From assembly GCA_017430835.1 (NCBI GenBank), contig JAFRMD010000004.1, forward strand, positions 1 through 7,397: DNA of 7,397 nt, in the 5' to 3' direction. Every line of letters starts with the position of its first letter. Positions within the stretch are counted from its first letter, which is position 1. Both the position numbers and the translations under genes were made by a program. Below the pieces are notes generated by a model. That model was not told the DNA's origin, ran no database searches, and saw only the letters and a program-made list of their open reading frames with translations. This document shows, piece by piece, positions 5,223 through 7,397 of this stretch. The DNA comes from Methanosphaera sp. Its GTDB lineage: Archaea > Methanobacteriota > Methanobacteria > Methanobacteriales > Methanobacteriaceae.

Positions 5223-6602
5223 ATGCATAATGGAATAGATGTGGATTATTTTCAACATATCATAAAAAAATTAGAATCTAAAGTAGAATATGCAGATATT
5301 CGAGTAAAAAACTCAGTTAATAATGCAGTAGTACTTAAAGACGGAAAAATAGATAATGTGGATACCGGAATAAATTATGCTATTGGTATAAGAGTACTAC
5401 AAAATGGGGCATGGGGATCTGCTTTTACTAGTGAGATAGATAAAGTTGAACAAGTAGCTGAAAATGCAACAACAATAGCTAATCAACTAAAAAGTGATGT
5501 TAAGTTAACTCCAACAAACCCTGAAGAAGATATAGTTAAATCCAAAGCAAAAATAAAAATCGAAGATATTTCTATTGAAGACAAAATAGAAACAATGAAA
5601 GAGTTACATAAAATTGCACAATTGGATCAAATTCAAAGCACTAATATTTCTTTATCAGAATCTCAATCAACAGATTTAATAATCAGTTCTGAAGGAACAA
5701 ATATTCTAAGTGATAATAATAGAACAGTATTGTCTATGAATGCGGTAGCATCAAATGGTGAAGTAATGCAAATAGGACACAAAAGCTTAGGTGGGGTAAA
5801 TGGTTTTGAAATAGTTGAAGATGCTGATTTGGAATCTTTTGCTACTGGTATATCGAATAAAGCAATAAGTTTGTTGAGTGCAAAAACACCTCCTTCTGGT
5901 GATTTCCCCGTTATATTGGATCCTGAACTTGCAGGTGTATTTATACATGAGGCATTAGGTCATGCATCTGAAGCAGACATCATACTTCAGAATGATTCAA
6001 TACTTAAAGGGAAACTGGGTCAAAAAATAGGTTCTGAGTTGATTACGGTAATTGACGATGCATCTATAGAAACAGGATTTGGATATTATCCATATGATGT
6101 AGAAGGAACAAAATCAGAAAAAACAACATTAGTAAAAGATGGAATATTTAATTCAGTATTAAGTTCCAGAGAAACAGCCAGTAAGGTGGGGGATGGTGAA
6201 TCCAGTGGTAATGCAAGAGCATCTGTTAGTAATAAACCATTAGTTCGTATGAGTAACACTTATATTAAGCCAGGGGATTCTTCATTTGATGAGTTAATTG
6301 AAGATATACCTAATGGAATATATCTTAAAGGGTCACGTGGAGGACAGGTAGATACAGGTAAGGGAATATTCCAGTTCAATGCAGTAGAGGCTTATAATAT
6401 TGAAAATGGAGAATTAAGCACACACTTGCGTGATGTATCATTATCTGGTACAACATTGGATATACTTAATAATGTCACAGGAGTCGGTTCTGATTTTAAC
6501 TTAAGTGTAGGATTCTGTGGGAAGGATGGTCAAACAGTACCTGTAGGTGATGGTGGACCACACATAAGGGTTAGTAAAGCAACAGTGGGTGGAGTACAAT
6601 AA
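5223..6602 (+). CDS. tldD: TldD-type zinc metalloprotease
   Basis: TldD is the catalytic half of the TldD/TldE (PmbA) peptidase, a cytoplasmic heterodimer that in bacteria trims unfolded peptides and peptide antibiotics such as microcin B17. The 459-residue protein carries the HExxxH zinc motif as HEALGHASEAD, with H242, E243 and H247. A C-terminal Cys, C432 in GFCGKDGQ, matches the third ligand known from E. coli TldD (C454). The N-terminal block from KVEYADIRV to GINYAIGIRVLQNGAWGSAF is also family-typical. TldE lacks the zinc motif, so this is TldD. No tldE lies beside it in this window, although the two are often adjacent in archaea. The ATG is preceded at a six-base gap by GGGGG (5212-5216), a slightly imperfect Shine-Dalgarno site. 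Its stop TAA shares one base with the next gene's ATG, so the downstream protein is probably made by coupled translation. Confidence 0.94.
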   Translation: MHNGIDVDYFQHIIKKLESKVEYADIRVKNSVNNAVVLKDGKIDNVDTGINYAIGIRVLQNGAWGSAFTSEIDKVEQVAENATTIANQLKSDVKLTPTNPEEDIVKSKAKIKIEDISIEDKIETMKELHKIAQLDQIQSTNISLSESQSTDLIISSEGTNILSDNNRTVLSMNAVASNGEVMQIGHKSLGGVNGFEIVEDADLESFATGISNKAISLLSAKTPPSGDFPVILDPELAGVFIHEALGHASEADIILQNDSILKGKLGQKIGSELITVIDDASIETGFGYYPYDVEGTKSEKTTLVKDGIFNSVLSSRETASKVGDGESSGNARASVSNKPLVRMSNTYIKPGDSSFDELIEDIPNGIYLKGSRGGQVDTGKGIFQFNAVEAYNIENGELSTHLRDVSLSGTTLDILNNVTGVGSDFNLSVGFCGKDGQTVPVGDGGPHIRVSKATVGGVQ

Positions 6603-7174
6603 TGCAACAAGAAAAATTAACACCAGAAGAAGGAGAATTGCTCCTTAAAATAGCTAGGGAAAATATTGACACATATCTGAAAGGGGATGACTATATTCTC
6701 CCCTCTGATTTGCCTAAGATATTTTATGAAAAATTAGGAGTATTTGTTACATTATCTATAAATTCAAATTTACGTGGTTGTATAGGATATCCCGAACCAT
6801 ATATGGAACTTATAAATGGTCTTTTGGATGTTTCTATAGCAGCTGCAGTACAAGATCCTAGATTTAACCCAATATCTTTTTCTGAATTTCAAAAAGTTAA
6901 ATTAGAAATCAGTGTGTTAACAAAACCCATGTTGGTGGAAATTAAATCATTTGAAGATTATTTTGAACTTTTAAAAGTTGGAAATGATGGATTAATTATA
7001 GAAAATGGACATAATAGAGGATTATTGTTACCACAAGTACCAGTTGAACAAAATTGGGATTTAAAAACATTCCTAGAAAATTTATGTTATAAGGCGGGAT
7101 TAAATATAAATGCTTGGAAAGATGAGAACACGAAAATTTATAGTTTTCAAGCACAAATATTTGAAGAAAAATGA
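6602..7174 (+). CDS. AMMECR1-domain protein
   Basis: This 190-residue protein consists of one AMMECR1 domain, a conserved family in archaea, bacteria and eukaryotes whose biochemical role is not settled. The hallmark LRGCIG is at residues 57-62, followed by the other usual blocks: AAVQDPRFNPIS (81-92), LEISVLTKP (101-109) and GLLLPQVPVEQNWD (140-153). No signal peptide or membrane segment is visible, so it should be cytoplasmic. In many genomes the domain occurs with a MEMO-family protein and a radical SAM protein; neither is next to it here. Its ATG overlaps the tldD stop (TAATG), and the NOG1-like gene follows after 13 bases, so all three probably share a transcript. Size matches free-standing archaeal family members, and the frame is intact. 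Confidence 0.93.
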   Translation: MQQEKLTPEEGELLLKIARENIDTYLKGDDYILPSDLPKIFYEKLGVFVTLSINSNLRGCIGYPEPYMELINGLLDVSIAAAVQDPRFNPISFSEFQKVKLEISVLTKPMLVEIKSFEDYFELLKVGNDGLIIENGHNRGLLLPQVPVEQNWDLKTFLENLCYKAGLNINAWKDENTKIYSFQAQIFEEK

Positions 7175-7187
7175 GGGAGGTTGAAGA

Positions 7188-7397
7188 ATGAAATTGCCAA
7201 ATATACCAACACCTGATGAAATTATTGATAAAGCATTTAATAGGGCGAGTAAGGCAGCATCAAAGGTCAGGAGCTCTAAATTGCATCCTCGTGTTAAAGG
7301 TATGCGTATTGAAGAGGTTAGAGTGCAAACAGCATGTGAAACAATTAACAGTACTTTCAATAGAATAGTGACTGAAACACCGATTATTGAGGAGATG
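7188..7397 (+). CDS. NOG1-family GTPase, first 70 residues (3' end cut by window edge)
   Basis: The fragment starts [28 protein letters not shown] and continues through a basic, helical stretch to TETPIIEEM. This matches the N-terminal helical domain of archaeal NOG1-like GTP-binding proteins, cytoplasmic relatives of the eukaryotic Nog1 that acts in large ribosomal subunit assembly. The GTPase domain itself lies beyond the window, so its G motifs cannot be checked. The start is firm: GGGAGG at 7175-7180 ends seven bases before ATG 7188, directly after the AMMECR1 gene's stop. No stop codon occurs up to the edge. Confidence 0.82.
   Translation, partial: MKLPNIPTPDEIIDKAFNRASKAASKVRSSKLHPRVKGMRIEEVRVQTACETINSTFNRIVTETPIIEEM

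Noticed and set aside
7100..7360. Minus-strand open frame of 86 codons
   Set aside because: It is antisense to the end of the AMMECR1 gene and the well-supported NOG1 N-terminus.

Overview
This is an ordinary chromosomal stretch from a very AT-rich euryarchaeon. It is most likely a member of the Methanobacteriales, such as Methanobrevibacter or Methanosphaera. The archaeal assignment rests on a deoxyhypusine synthase gene, an archaeal-type OMP decarboxylase, the start of an archaeal NOG1-type GTPase, promoters of the TATA type, and T-tracts at transcript ends. The genus is inferred from AT content and gene style and is not proven.

Layout: (1) Positions 1-1167 hold the 3' part of deoxyhypusine synthase (dys), then 9 bases later a small polytopic membrane protein of unknown function. 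(2) On the minus strand, pyrF (1138-1785) converges on the membrane-protein gene and overlaps its 3' end by 30 bp. (3) An extremely AT-rich divergent spacer (1786-2164) carries likely promoters for pyrF and for the cobalt operon; a short dyad sits in the cobalt-operon leader. (4) A complete cobalt ECF uptake operon, cbiMNQO, spans 2165-4852. A strong hairpin followed by T8 lies between cbiN and cbiQ, and a T11 tract follows cbiO. (5) A 370-bp AT-rich spacer (4853-5222) holds a second hairpin with a T-tract. (6) A tightly packed plus-strand cluster follows: tldD (metalloprotease), an AMMECR1-domain protein that overlaps it by one base, and the first 70 codons of a NOG1-like ribosome-assembly GTPase.

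How the genes fit together: CbiM and CbiN form the cobalt-specific substrate-binding part, CbiQ is the transmembrane coupling protein and CbiO the ATPase. Together they bring in Co2+ for corrinoids, which methanogens need for methyl transfer. Dys acts on translation factor aIF5A and NOG1 on large-subunit assembly, so the flanks lean towards translation. PyrF completes UMP synthesis.

I found no mobile element, CRISPR array, tRNA or rRNA, and no convincing new multi-gene system. The points most worth a second look are the hairpin-T8 inside the cobalt operon, the dyad in its leader, and the unknown membrane protein, whose acidic motifs all fall on one predicted side of the membrane.
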